Position numbers and translations under genes: made by a program
Assembly: GCA_030744635.1 (NCBI GenBank)
Contig: JASLQE010000233.1
Coordinates: forward strand, 1-7,523
Length of the DNA stretch: 7,523 nt
Direction: 5' to 3'
Source: Dehalococcoidia bacterium
GTDB taxonomy: Bacteria; Chloroflexota; Dehalococcoidia; JACVQG01; JAHKAY01
In this document: positions 1 to 6,913 of the stretch, piece after piece
Position numbering within the stretch: position 1 is the first letter of the stretch
Layout of the letters: every line of letters begins with the position of its first letter
The notes under the pieces: model-generated
The model's database searches: none
The model's input: the letters and a program-made list of their open reading frames with translations, nothing else
Told to the model about the DNA's origin: nothing

Positions 1-82
1 CAAGGTGAAAGTAGCCCTTTCCAACTCCTTCGGCTTCGGCGGCACCAACAGCGTGGTGGTGTTACGGGAGTTCAATAACTGA
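1..82 (+). CDS. fabF: 3-oxoacyl-ACP synthase II (FabF-type), C-terminal end only
   Basis: Only the last 26 codons are present, read from base 2 and ending at the TGA at 80-82; the gene begins upstream of the window. The translated end carries NSFGFGGTN followed by a hydrophobic VVVL strand. This is the hallmark C-terminus of beta-ketoacyl-ACP synthases of the FabF/KAS II type, where the GFGGTN loop gates the active site. The family condenses malonyl-ACP with an acyl-ACP in fatty acid elongation in the cytoplasm. The catalytic Cys and His residues lie outside the window, so activity and exact subtype (FabF or a polyketide-type KS) cannot be judged. The next start is 58 bases downstream on the same strand. 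Confidence 0.85.
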   Translation, partial: KVKVALSNSFGFGGTNSVVVLREFNN

Positions 83-140
83 GGTGGCTGTAACCGCGGG
101 CTTTCCTCCGGAAGCTTACCCCACATTGAAAGGAACAACC

Positions 141-436
141 ATGGCAGTAGCACAGCAGTTTCCAACCAAGCCTCTGGAGACCTTCGGTCTGGGCAAGGAG
201 CTCCAGCGGCAGCATGCCAAGCACCTGTGGGAGATTGATAAAGACCGGGCGGAGATTATGGGACTGGCCTAAATCATCTGCTCCATCCCCGCCGGGTTTG
301 AAAACTACGCCAACCACATTTGAGGAGCACGGTATCCCCAGCCTCTGCTTGGAGGTTGGACACCACCATCCCGGTGGGCCAGTTCCGCACCCGGGTAGAG
401 GCCTTCATGGATATGTTGGAGCTGGAGACCGTGTAG
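141..436 (+). pseudogene. Degraded, internally deleted 2-hydroxyacyl-CoA dehydratase / benzoyl-CoA reductase-type subunit
   Basis: An ATG at 141 with a plausible ribosome site (AAAGGA, 7 bases upstream) opens 43 codons, beginning MAVAQQFPTKPLETFG, that stop at TAA 270-272. The same frame continues as protein-like sequence (IICSIPAGFENYANH) to about 311. The text then moves to frame 1 (EEHGIPSLCLEV, about 318-354). One extra G later it moves to frame 2, reading TTIPVGQFRTRVEAFMDML and ending at TAG 434-436. GIPxLxLEVDTTIPVGQFRTRVEAFxxML is the C-terminal signature of the HgdB/BcrB/BcrC family, whose members bind a [4Fe-4S] cluster and reduce or dehydrate CoA esters. Intact members have roughly 370-430 residues. 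Here only about 95 residues' worth of DNA remains, so the middle is deleted and the ends have decayed. The family assignment rests on the C-terminal motif; the N-terminal match is weaker. It must be non-functional as such, although a 43-residue peptide could still be translated. Confidence 0.75.
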
Positions 437-473
437 CCCCCCTGCGGGCCAAACCGACGAACGGAGACCCTAT

Positions 474-1763
474 ATGAAGCAAAGCCGCTTCTTCTACGGC
501 TGGATAATTGTGGGAGTGGGGCTGGTGGTGTGGATTCTGGAGCCGGGGATGTATGTCTCCTTCGGCATCTTCTTCAAACCCGTATCGGCGGAGATGGGCT
601 GGAGCCGGGCCATGGTGGCGGGGGCCAGCTCCCTGACCATGATTATGATAGGGATCCTGGCACCCTTTTCTGGGGCACTATCCGACCGTTACGGCCCCGG
701 GAGACTGGTGATGGCCAGCGGGGTGCTAACCGGGCTGGCCTACGCCCTGCTCTCCAGGACAGAGGCGCTATGGCAGTTCTATGCTTTCTATATACTGGTG
801 GGAGTAGGCATGGGCATCTGCTTTGCCCCTGTCGCCGCCACGATAGTCCGCTGGTTCGAGAAGAACCGTGGACTAGCCCTGGGATTAGCCACTGCGGGCG
901 CCGGCATAGGGGGAATGGTCTTTCCCCCACTGACCCATCAACTCATATCCATGTGGGGGTGGCGCAGCACATACCTGTTCCTTGGCATCTCTATGGGAGC
1001 CGTTGTGCTTGCGGTCGGTACTCTTATGAGAAGCAGCCCCCAAGAGATGGGGCTGCTGCCCTACGGGGCTAAGGAGGCGCAACCAGAGGTGGGGGTAGGC
1101 CGATCGCCGGCGGGGAACCCAGGGCTGGGCACTGGACTGTCACTCCGCCAGGCTGTGGGGAAAGCCGCCTTCTGGATCGTGTTCCTGGGCTCCACAGCGG
1201 CGGTCTTCTCCTTCAGCCTGGTCAATGTGCACCTTGTGCCCTACGCCACTGACCGGGGTATCACTCCGGCTACCGCCGCCCTTGCCATGGCCATGCTGGG
1301 GTTTGGGAACAGCCTAGGCCGGTTGGGGCTGGGTGCCCTTTCCGACCGCACCGGTAGGAAGCGTATGTTCTTCACCGTGCTGGCCGTGAGTGGTATAGCC
1401 ATGTTTTCACTCATCATCGCCCGGGAGGGATGGGCTTTTTACCTGTTCGCTCTGGTCTTTGGTTTAGCTTGCGGCGGTGCCCACACCAACTGGATGGCCC
1501 TCCCCGGTGAGCTATTCGGTCTGAAGTCCATCGGCGCCCTTACCGGGTTGATTATGACCGGCAGCACCCTCGGTGGGGCCGTTGGCTCCTTCCTGGCTGG
1601 ATATATTTTTGATGTCACCGGCAGCTACTCGGCGGCCTTCTCCACCGGCGCTTTGTTGCTGCTCATAGCCGCTGGGACAGCTTTCTTTCTGCTGAGGATA
1701 CCTCAGAAGGGCACTCACCTATATGAGTCTCAGCCCACAGGAAAGGCTCAAGGCCGGGCTTGA
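474..1763 (+). CDS. MFS transporter, OFA/monocarboxylate-transporter-like (copy 1)
   Basis: A 429-residue integral membrane protein of the usual length and pattern for a 12-helix major facilitator. It begins RFFYGWIIVG with the first helix at about residues 9-30. The MFS motif A loops are present in both halves: GALSDRYGPGR (67-77) between helices 2 and 3, and GALSDRTGRKR (287-297) between helices 8 and 9. The central cytoplasmic linker is about residues 190-228. The VNVHLVPYATDRGI segment (250-263) resembles OFA/MCT-type carboxylate transporters such as oxalate:formate antiporters, so import or exchange of a small carboxylate is likely. The substrate cannot be read from the sequence. The ATG at 474 is supported by GGAG seven bases upstream. 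The gene starts 37 bases after the pseudogene's stop and lies 58 bases before a close paralogue, in a probable operon with the CoA-transferase and crotonase. Confidence 0.9.
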   Translation: MKQSRFFYGWIIVGVGLVVWILEPGMYVSFGIFFKPVSAEMGWSRAMVAGASSLTMIMIGILAPFSGALSDRYGPGRLVMASGVLTGLAYALLSRTEALWQFYAFYILVGVGMGICFAPVAATIVRWFEKNRGLALGLATAGAGIGGMVFPPLTHQLISMWGWRSTYLFLGISMGAVVLAVGTLMRSSPQEMGLLPYGAKEAQPEVGVGRSPAGNPGLGTGLSLRQAVGKAAFWIVFLGSTAAVFSFSLVNVHLVPYATDRGITPATAALAMAMLGFGNSLGRLGLGALSDRTGRKRMFFTVLAVSGIAMFSLIIAREGWAFYLFALVFGLACGGAHTNWMALPGELFGLKSIGALTGLIMTGSTLGGAVGSFLAGYIFDVTGSYSAAFSTGALLLLIAAGTAFFLLRIPQKGTHLYESQPTGKAQGRA

Positions 1764-1821
1764 AGGGAGAAGAGGACTGGCGGATGGAAAGGCAACGGTA
1801 TAGTCGCCGGGGCTGCCCAAG

Positions 1822-3090
1822 ATGCCACACAGTAGTACCAATTTGAAGCAAGGCCGCTTCTTCTACGGCTGGGTAATAGTGGGGGCGGGGCTGGTGGTGT
1901 GGATTCTGGAGCCGGGGATGTACGCCTCCTTCGGCATCTTCTTCAAGCCCATCGCATCGGAGCTGGGCTGGAGCCGGGCCATGGTGGCCGGAGCGGTCTC
2001 TTTAGCCAGCGTCACTATGGGGGTACTGGCACCCTTCTCCGGCGCTCTGGCTGACCGCTACGGGTCACGGCGTCTAGTAATGGCCAGCGGGATACTGACG
2101 GGATTGGCCTACGCCCTCCTCTCCACTACCCATGCCCTGTGGCAGTTCTATGCCTTTTACGCCATTGTGGGGCTGGGCATGGGCATCTCGTTTGCGCCCA
2201 TAACCGCCACCGTTATCCACTGGTTCCAACAGAGCAGGGGCCTGGCCCTGGGCATCACCAGCGTAGGCACGGGCATAGGCGGGATGATATTCCCTCCCCT
2301 CTCCAACCAGCTTATCTTGATGTGGGGTTGGCGCAGCAGCTACCTAGTGCTGGGCCTTGCAATGGGCGCGGTCGTCTTTATCGCCGGCAGCTTCCTGCGC
2401 TCCACCCCCAGGGAGATGGGCCTGCTGCCCTATGGGGCCAAGGGTTCCGGAACACCCCTCGTGAGCGAGGATGCCGATCATCCAATCGCGCAGACCGGCT
2501 CCACCGCGGGCGAGGCCCTCAGGACCATGGCCTTCTGGGCCATATTCTTTGCCGCCCTGGCCGCCGTATTTTCATTCTCCCTGGTCAATGTGCATATGGT
2601 CCCCTATGCTACAGACCAGGATATTACCCCGGCCACGGCCGCAGCGTTTATGGCGATGTTCGGGGCGGGTAACAGCATCGGCCGTCTGGGGCTGGGTGCC
2701 CTTTCCGACCGCATAGGCAGAAAGCGTATGTTTATTACCGTCCTGGTGACCAGTGGCGTGGCCATGCTCTTCCTCACCACGGCCCGGTCCCCCTGGATGT
2801 TCTATATGTTTGCCCTAGTCTTCGGGGTGGCCTACGGCGGCGCCATAGTCAACTGGCTGGCCTTGCCCGGTGAGCTTTTCGGCCTGAAGGCCGTAGGCAT
2901 CCTTACCGGGCTGATTATGATGGGCAGCACCTTCGGCGGGGCCATCGGCTCCTTCCTGGCGGGGTACATCTTCGATGTCACCGGAGCCTATTCGGCGGCC
3001 TTCGCCACCGGTGCCATTCTGCTGTTCATAGCCGCTGGCGCCGGAGCATTCCTCAAACTCCCCCGAAGGCGCTATCAACACGCACCATAA
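1822..3090 (+). CDS. MFS transporter, OFA/monocarboxylate-transporter-like (copy 2)
   Basis: A 422-residue, 12-helix major facilitator and clear paralogue of the preceding gene. Over 102 aligned N-terminal residues (from RFFYGW) I count 21 differences, about 79 % identity, and DNA runs of up to 36 bases are identical. Motif A occurs as GALADRYGSRR (74-84) and GALSDRIGRKR (292-302), and the NVHMVPYATD segment is kept. The central linker (about 207-232) is the most diverged part and is acidic (VSEDADH). The start is uncertain. The ATG at 1822 has no good Shine-Dalgarno site, while the in-frame TTG at 1843 aligns with the start codon of copy 1 (MKQ versus LKQ) but also lacks one. The stop is 18 bases before the CoA-transferase start, so co-transcription is very likely. 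The substrate is unknown, presumably a carboxylate related to that of copy 1. Confidence 0.9.
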   Translation: MPHSSTNLKQGRFFYGWVIVGAGLVVWILEPGMYASFGIFFKPIASELGWSRAMVAGAVSLASVTMGVLAPFSGALADRYGSRRLVMASGILTGLAYALLSTTHALWQFYAFYAIVGLGMGISFAPITATVIHWFQQSRGLALGITSVGTGIGGMIFPPLSNQLILMWGWRSSYLVLGLAMGAVVFIAGSFLRSTPREMGLLPYGAKGSGTPLVSEDADHPIAQTGSTAGEALRTMAFWAIFFAALAAVFSFSLVNVHMVPYATDQDITPATAAAFMAMFGAGNSIGRLGLGALSDRIGRKRMFITVLVTSGVAMLFLTTARSPWMFYMFALVFGVAYGGAIVNWLALPGELFGLKAVGILTGLIMMGSTFGGAIGSFLAGYIFDVTGAYSAAFATGAILLFIAAGAGAFLKLPRRRYQHAP

Positions 3091-3108
3091 CTTAACCTGG
3101 GAGGTAAT

Positions 3109-4326
3109 ATGTCAGCACCATTAAAGGGTATAAGGGTCCTGGACTGGACCGTGTACCAGCAAGGCCCGGTGTCTACTGTGATGCTGGGAGACCTGGGAGC
3201 GGAGGTCATCAAGATTGAGGAGCGGGAAGTGGGCGACCTCTCCCGCCAGGTATCCGGCTGGATGGGTCTTCCCGCTGATTTGAGCGAAGGCAGAAATTTC
3301 TACTTTGAGAACAACAACTACAACAAGAAGGGCATCACACTTGACCTCAAGAACGAGGGGGCCAGAGAGGTGTTGCGGCGGCTGGTGGAGCACTCGGATG
3401 TCTTTGTGCTCAACATCCGTCAGGAGGTGGCACAGAAGCTGGGTGTGGACTATGAGACCCTGCGGGGCTACAACCCACAGCTAATATATGCACAGGCATC
3501 GGGTTACGGCCCGGAGGGGGAGGACACAAACCGCCCCACCATTGACCCCATGGTAGCCGCCCGGTGCGGCATCATCGCCTCCCTGACCCCAGCCGGCATG
3601 CCGCCACACTACCCCAACCTGGCCATTGTGGACCAGATTGGGGCCACTATACTTTCATATAGCATACTGGCGGCCCTGATAGCACGTGAAAGGCACGGGG
3701 TGGGGCAGCGGGTGGATACTTCCCTGCTGGGCAGCGCCCTGTGGCTGCAGGCCATGCATGTCAATACGCACCTGCTCCTGGACAAAGACCTGTCCCGCTC
3801 CAACCGGGAGCGGGCCGCCAACCCACTCTACAGCTACTACAAGTGTGCTGACGACCAGTGGATGTCCCTGGGCCTGATAGACTCCGATAGGTATTGGTCC
3901 CGCTTTTGCCAGGCCCTGAATATGGCCGAGCTGGAACACGACCCCCGCTTCCTTTCCGCCGAGAGCAGGGCGAAGAATCGCGAGGAGTTGATTGAAATCC
4001 TTGACACCACCTTCGCCCAGAAGCCGGCTGGGGAGTGGACGGAGGTCCTCAAGGGCTACCCGGAGTTCATGTTTGACCCGGTGAATACGGTCCCCGATGT
4101 TATCCGTGACCCCCAGGCCCGCGCTAACGGCTATATTCGGGAGTTCCCCCACCCTTCCTTGGGTACCGTGAGCATGGTGGGAGCGCCGTTCCGCCTGGAG
4201 AAGACGCCCGCAGCGGCACCCTTCGCCGCCCCCACCCTGGGGCAACACACCGATGAGGTGCTCCAGGGTATCTGCGGCTACACCAGCGCCGAAATAGCGG
4301 GGCTCCGGGGAGCGGGGGTGGTTTAG
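3109..4326 (+). CDS. CaiB/BaiF family (family III) acyl-CoA transferase
   Basis: A 405-residue protein of normal length for family III CoA-transferases. These enzymes move CoA from an acyl-CoA donor to a free carboxylate through aspartyl-anhydride and aspartyl-CoA-thioester intermediates in the cytoplasm. The N-terminus (LKGIRVLDW, then GPVSTVMLGDLGAEVIKIE at 19-37) is the family's CoA-binding opening. NYNKKGITLDLKN (70-82) and the VLNIRQEVAQKLGVDYETLR region follow. The likely catalytic Asp is D175 in AIVDQIGA, at the position of Asp169 of formyl-CoA transferase, ahead of the conserved ALIARERHGVGQRVDTSLL helix (189-207). LGQHTDEVL near 377 is the usual C-terminal motif. The ATG has a strong GGGAGG four to five bases upstream. 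The gene lies 18 bases after the second transporter and 58 before the crotonase, which suggests it activates the imported acid. Donor and acceptor cannot be determined. Confidence 0.92.
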   Translation: MSAPLKGIRVLDWTVYQQGPVSTVMLGDLGAEVIKIEEREVGDLSRQVSGWMGLPADLSEGRNFYFENNNYNKKGITLDLKNEGAREVLRRLVEHSDVFVLNIRQEVAQKLGVDYETLRGYNPQLIYAQASGYGPEGEDTNRPTIDPMVAARCGIIASLTPAGMPPHYPNLAIVDQIGATILSYSILAALIARERHGVGQRVDTSLLGSALWLQAMHVNTHLLLDKDLSRSNRERAANPLYSYYKCADDQWMSLGLIDSDRYWSRFCQALNMAELEHDPRFLSAESRAKNREELIEILDTTFAQKPAGEWTEVLKGYPEFMFDPVNTVPDVIRDPQARANGYIREFPHPSLGTVSMVGAPFRLEKTPAAAPFAAPTLGQHTDEVLQGICGYTSAEIAGLRGAGVV

Positions 4327-4384
4327 CACCCACAGGCATACCGTTGGACGGCGGCTACACCAGGCTATCGCCAAAGGGGGACAT

Positions 4385-5182
4385 ATGGCTTACCGGCACA
4401 TTCTATATGACAAAGATGCTGGGGTTGCCCACATCACCCTCAACCGCCCCGATAAGCTCAACGCCCTGAGCCAGGACCTGCTGGCTGAGCTAGAAGGGGC
4501 CCTGTTTGAGGAGGCAGAGACCGACGCCGATGTCAGGGTAGTGGTGGTGCAAGGGGCGGGACGGGCCTTCTCCACCGGCTACGACGCCGCCGAGGCCACC
4601 ATTACCGATGTGGCCGCCGCTACCTCCATCAGCCACGACCGGGAGCACATGGTCTTCAGCCAGGAGCGGTGGTGGCGCATAAGGCAGTTTCCCAAGCCCG
4701 TCATCGCCCAGGTTCACGGCTACTGCCTGGCCGGGGCCACACAACTGGCCATGGCCTGCGACATCATCATCGTGGCCGAGAACGCCCAGGTAGGTAATGT
4801 CCAGGCAGGCCCCATGGGAGCCGGGGTGCTGGGGGCGGAGTTCGCCTGGCAGGTTGGTGCCAAGAGGGCCAAGGAGATAATGTTCGTCATCGGCAGCCGC
4901 ATAGACGGCCGAGAGGCGGAGCGCATCGGCTGGGCCAACCGAGCGGTGCCCCTGTCCCGTCTGGAGGCGGAGGTCACAGCCCTGGCGCAGCGAATCTCCC
5001 AGACCCCCCAGGACCTCCTAGCCATAGAGAAGGTGGCCATAAACCGGATGGAGGAGCTGATGGGGCTGCGGACGGCCATGCTCTACGCCGGTGACCTGGA
5101 TACCATCGCCCACTACACCCCACCGGTGCAGCAGTTCCTGGCCGCCCTTAAAGAGAAGGGCATAAAGGGAGTCCGGGACTGA
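4385..5182 (+). CDS. Crotonase-fold (enoyl-CoA hydratase/isomerase family) protein lacking both canonical catalytic Glu
   Basis: A 265-residue protein, the normal length for a single-domain crotonase. It has HITLNRPDKLNAL (16-28), the first oxyanion-hole loop GRAFSTGYD (59-67) and the second, HGYCLAGATQLAMACD (111-126), which together bind the thioester carbonyl of an acyl-CoA. In rat mitochondrial enoyl-CoA hydratase the two catalytic glutamates are E144 and E164. The aligned positions here are Q120 (GATQLAM) and Q140 (VGNVQAG). Without either glutamate, ordinary hydration of 2-enoyl-CoA is doubtful. The fold also supports isomerases, hydrolases, decarboxylases and dehalogenases that place their acid or base elsewhere. 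The start ATG follows AGGGGGACAT, a good ribosome site. It is last in the transporter/CoA-transferase run and convergent with lipA. Confidence 0.9.
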   Translation: MAYRHILYDKDAGVAHITLNRPDKLNALSQDLLAELEGALFEEAETDADVRVVVVQGAGRAFSTGYDAAEATITDVAAATSISHDREHMVFSQERWWRIRQFPKPVIAQVHGYCLAGATQLAMACDIIIVAENAQVGNVQAGPMGAGVLGAEFAWQVGAKRAKEIMFVIGSRIDGREAERIGWANRAVPLSRLEAEVTALAQRISQTPQDLLAIEKVAINRMEELMGLRTAMLYAGDLDTIAHYTPPVQQFLAALKEKGIKGVRD

Positions 5183-5268
5183 CCCCTGATACCATCATCA
5201 AAGGCGAAATTGAGTTTGTTACGCTGATTGGCGCAACCAAGCACTATGTTAGCGACAGCAGCCAGGGG
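5183..5268. other. Convergent intergenic gap between crotonase gene and lipA
   Basis: This 86-base gap separates the stops of two convergent genes. I see no clear GC-rich hairpin followed by a T-run on either strand, so no intrinsic terminator can be assigned. It is visibly more AT-rich than its surroundings. One forward frame, from 5182, stays open across it and reads protein-like (see findings). Confidence 0.5.
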
Positions 5269-6138
5269 CTACGCATGGGTCACACCCTCCACCAAGCTGG
5301 CGGCACGGAACGAGCTGCGTACCAGCGGGCCAGAGGCCACCCCCCGGAATCCCATCCCCAGCCCGGTCCGACGGTACTCTTCAAACTCCGCGGGGGTCAC
5401 AAAGCCCACTACGGGATGATGTGCCGGTGAAGGCCGGAGGTATTGCCCCAAAGTGAGGAAGTCACAGCCCACCCCCCTGAGCGATGCCATGGTCTGCAGC
5501 ACCTCTTCTCTCTCCTCTCCCAGCCCCAGCATCAGACCCGACTTGGTGAAGACGCCGGAATCAATCCTCTTGGCCCGCCTCAACATCTCAATGGAACCTG
5601 GGAATCTGGCGGCGGGCCGCACCCCTGGATACAAGCGGGGCACTGTTTCCAGGTTGTGTGCGACCACCGTGGGCCTGGCGGCCAGCACCATCTTCAGCGC
5701 ATCCTCAGCGCCCTGGAAATCTGGGACCAACACCTCTACCGATAGGGAGGGGTTGTATTCGTGCAGCGCCCTGAGGGTGTCGGCGAAGTATCCAGCACCG
5801 CCATCGGGCAGGTCGTCCCTGGTGACAGATGTCAGCACCACATACCCCAGCCCCAGGCGCTGCACCGCTTCCACGATACGCCCCGGCTCGGCGGGGTCCG
5901 GCGGGGCTGGAATTCCGGACTCTACGGCGCAAAAGGTACAAGCCCGGGTGCAGGTGCCCCCCAACAGCAGGAAGGTGGCCGTGCCCTGTGCGAAACACGC
6001 ACCCTGGTTAGGACAGAGGGCACTCTGGCACACCGTGTGCAGGCCCAGTCCGGCAGTCATGGCCTCCATGCGCTCCATCGCCCCGGTCTGTGGGGCAGGC
6101 AGTCTCAGCCAGTCCGGGTGCTGTCGCATATGGACCAC
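5269..6138 (-). CDS. lipA: Lipoyl synthase (radical SAM)
   Basis: A 289-residue protein that inserts two sulfurs into protein-bound octanoyl groups, completing lipoate on carrier domains such as glycine-cleavage H protein or 2-oxoacid dehydrogenase E2. The LipA-specific auxiliary [4Fe-4S] cluster ligands are C37, C42 and C48 (CQSALCPNQGAC, the CX4CX5C pattern). The radical SAM cluster ligands are C63, C67 and C70 (CTRACTFC, CX3CX2C). LTSVTRDDLPDGGA (102-115) and VAHNLETV (159-166) are also typical. The C-terminal auxiliary-cluster motif is RSSF (274-277) rather than the usual RSSY; the ligand serine is kept. The start is either GTG at 6138, four bases after GGAGG, or ATG at 6129, thirteen bases after it. 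Either way the gene starts inside the end of lipB, so the two are translationally coupled in one operon. Confidence 0.95.
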   Translation of the reverse strand: MVHMRQHPDWLRLPAPQTGAMERMEAMTAGLGLHTVCQSALCPNQGACFAQGTATFLLLGGTCTRACTFCAVESGIPAPPDPAEPGRIVEAVQRLGLGYVVLTSVTRDDLPDGGAGYFADTLRALHEYNPSLSVEVLVPDFQGAEDALKMVLAARPTVVAHNLETVPRLYPGVRPAARFPGSIEMLRRAKRIDSGVFTKSGLMLGLGEEREEVLQTMASLRGVGCDFLTLGQYLRPSPAHHPVVGFVTPAEFEEYRRTGLGMGFRGVASGPLVRSSFRAASLVEGVTHA

Positions 6139-6821
6139 AGGGCCTCCAAATCCCCATTCTCCAGATTGAACCCAAAGTTACGGCTGAAACACACCTTTAA
6201 CGAAGCCCTTACCTCCCCCATCCCCACCCTGCGCCCCAGTACCCTGGTCATTGAGGTAACTCCCCTATCGTTGATGCCGCAGGGGCTGATAAGGCCGAAA
6301 TGGCCCAGGTCCGGGTCCACATTGAGGGCAAACCCGTGACGGGTAATCCGCCGGCTTATATGGACCCCCAGGGCGCATATCTTCTCTTCCCCCACCCATA
6401 CCCCGGGGTATCCAGGGGAACGCCCGGCCGCGATGCCCCATGCTGCCAGGAGGTCAATCACTGTCTGCTCTAATCCACGCACATAGTCGGTCACGGTCAT
6501 AGCCCGCTGCCCCAGATCGATGATGGGGTAGGCCACCAGTTGTCCGGGCCCGTGGTAGGTGACCCGGCCCCCTCTTTCAGTATGAATTACAGCTATATGT
6601 TGCCTGGCCAGCGACTCTGCGGAAGCCGTTATTTCATCATTGCTACCGGAGCGGCCCACGGTAACCACCGGGGGGTGCTCCAGAAGCAATAGGGTGTCAG
6701 GGGCATTTCCTTCCAGCCTGATCGTTGCGAGGCCCTGCTGGAACTCCAGGGCACGGGCATATTCCACGGTGCCCAGGTCATATACGATGCAGATGGTTGG
6801 GCAGATGTCTGAAGATGTCAT
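6105..6821 (-). CDS. lipB: Octanoyl-[ACP]:protein N-octanoyltransferase
   Basis: A 238-residue LipB, which moves octanoate from acyl carrier protein to a lysine of lipoyl domains, the step before LipA. Family landmarks are TLLLLEHPPVVTVGR (43-57), ERGGRVTYHGPGQLVAYPI (82-100, including H90), GVWVGEEKICALGVH (140-154), HGFALNV (162-168) and SPCGINDRGVTSM (179-191). The catalytic pair is K147 (EEKICALG) and C181 (PCGI), matching Lys135/Cys169 of the E. coli enzyme. The ATG at 6821 has no Shine-Dalgarno site. A promoter-like -10 lies only 12 bases upstream, so the mRNA may be almost leaderless. The 3' end overlaps the start of lipA. The gene is divergent from fhs across 236 bases. Confidence 0.95.
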   Translation of the reverse strand: MTSSDICPTICIVYDLGTVEYARALEFQQGLATIRLEGNAPDTLLLLEHPPVVTVGRSGSNDEITASAESLARQHIAVIHTERGGRVTYHGPGQLVAYPIIDLGQRAMTVTDYVRGLEQTVIDLLAAWGIAAGRSPGYPGVWVGEEKICALGVHISRRITRHGFALNVDPDLGHFGLISPCGINDRGVTSMTRVLGRRVGMGEVRASLKVCFSRNFGFNLENGDLEALWSICDSTRTG

Positions 6822-6833
6822 AGGAGCGGCCTT

Positions 6834-6862
6834 ATTCTACCACCGCCCCTCTGGTTGAACAA
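6834..6862 (-). promoter_or_regulatory. Predicted sigma70-type promoter for lipBA
   Basis: Read on the minus strand, TTGTTC (6862-6857) and TAGAAT (6839-6834) are separated by exactly 17 bases. The -10 matches the consensus at 5 of 6 positions; the -35 matches only the TTG. Transcription would begin near 6827, about six bases before the lipB ATG at 6821, giving a leaderless or nearly leaderless message. This agrees with the absence of a ribosome site. No other strong -10 lies between this and the start codon. Confidence 0.5.
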
Positions 6863-6884
6863 CGCCTTGTACTCGTCCAGTATG

Positions 6885-6913
6885 TTGCGGATATCACATT
6901 GCTGATGTAGAAT
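6885..6913 (+). promoter_or_regulatory. Predicted sigma70-type promoter for fhs
   Basis: TTGCGG (6885-6890) and TAGAAT (6908-6913) are 17 bases apart on the + strand. The -10 hexamer is identical to that of the divergent lipB promoter and the -35 again keeps only TTG. The predicted start near 6920 gives fhs a leader of about 138 nt, which is where the hairpins listed below lie. The two -35 boxes are 22 bases apart, so one DNA-bound regulator could affect both promoters. Short inverted repeats in between (ACAA-N4-TTGT at 6859-6870, TACT-N5-AGTA at 6870-6882) are too short to call an operator. Confidence 0.5.

Noticed and set aside
3655..4374. 239-codon open frame on the minus strand, antisense to the CoA-transferase gene
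   Set aside because: It mirrors the GC-rich coding strand, has no recognisable motif or ribosome site, and overlaps a gene with clear catalytic residues.
5453..6169. 238-codon open frame on the + strand across lipA
   Set aside because: lipA on the minus strand has both cysteine motifs in the same DNA; the + frame is low-complexity Ser/Pro/Ala text typical of a shadow frame.
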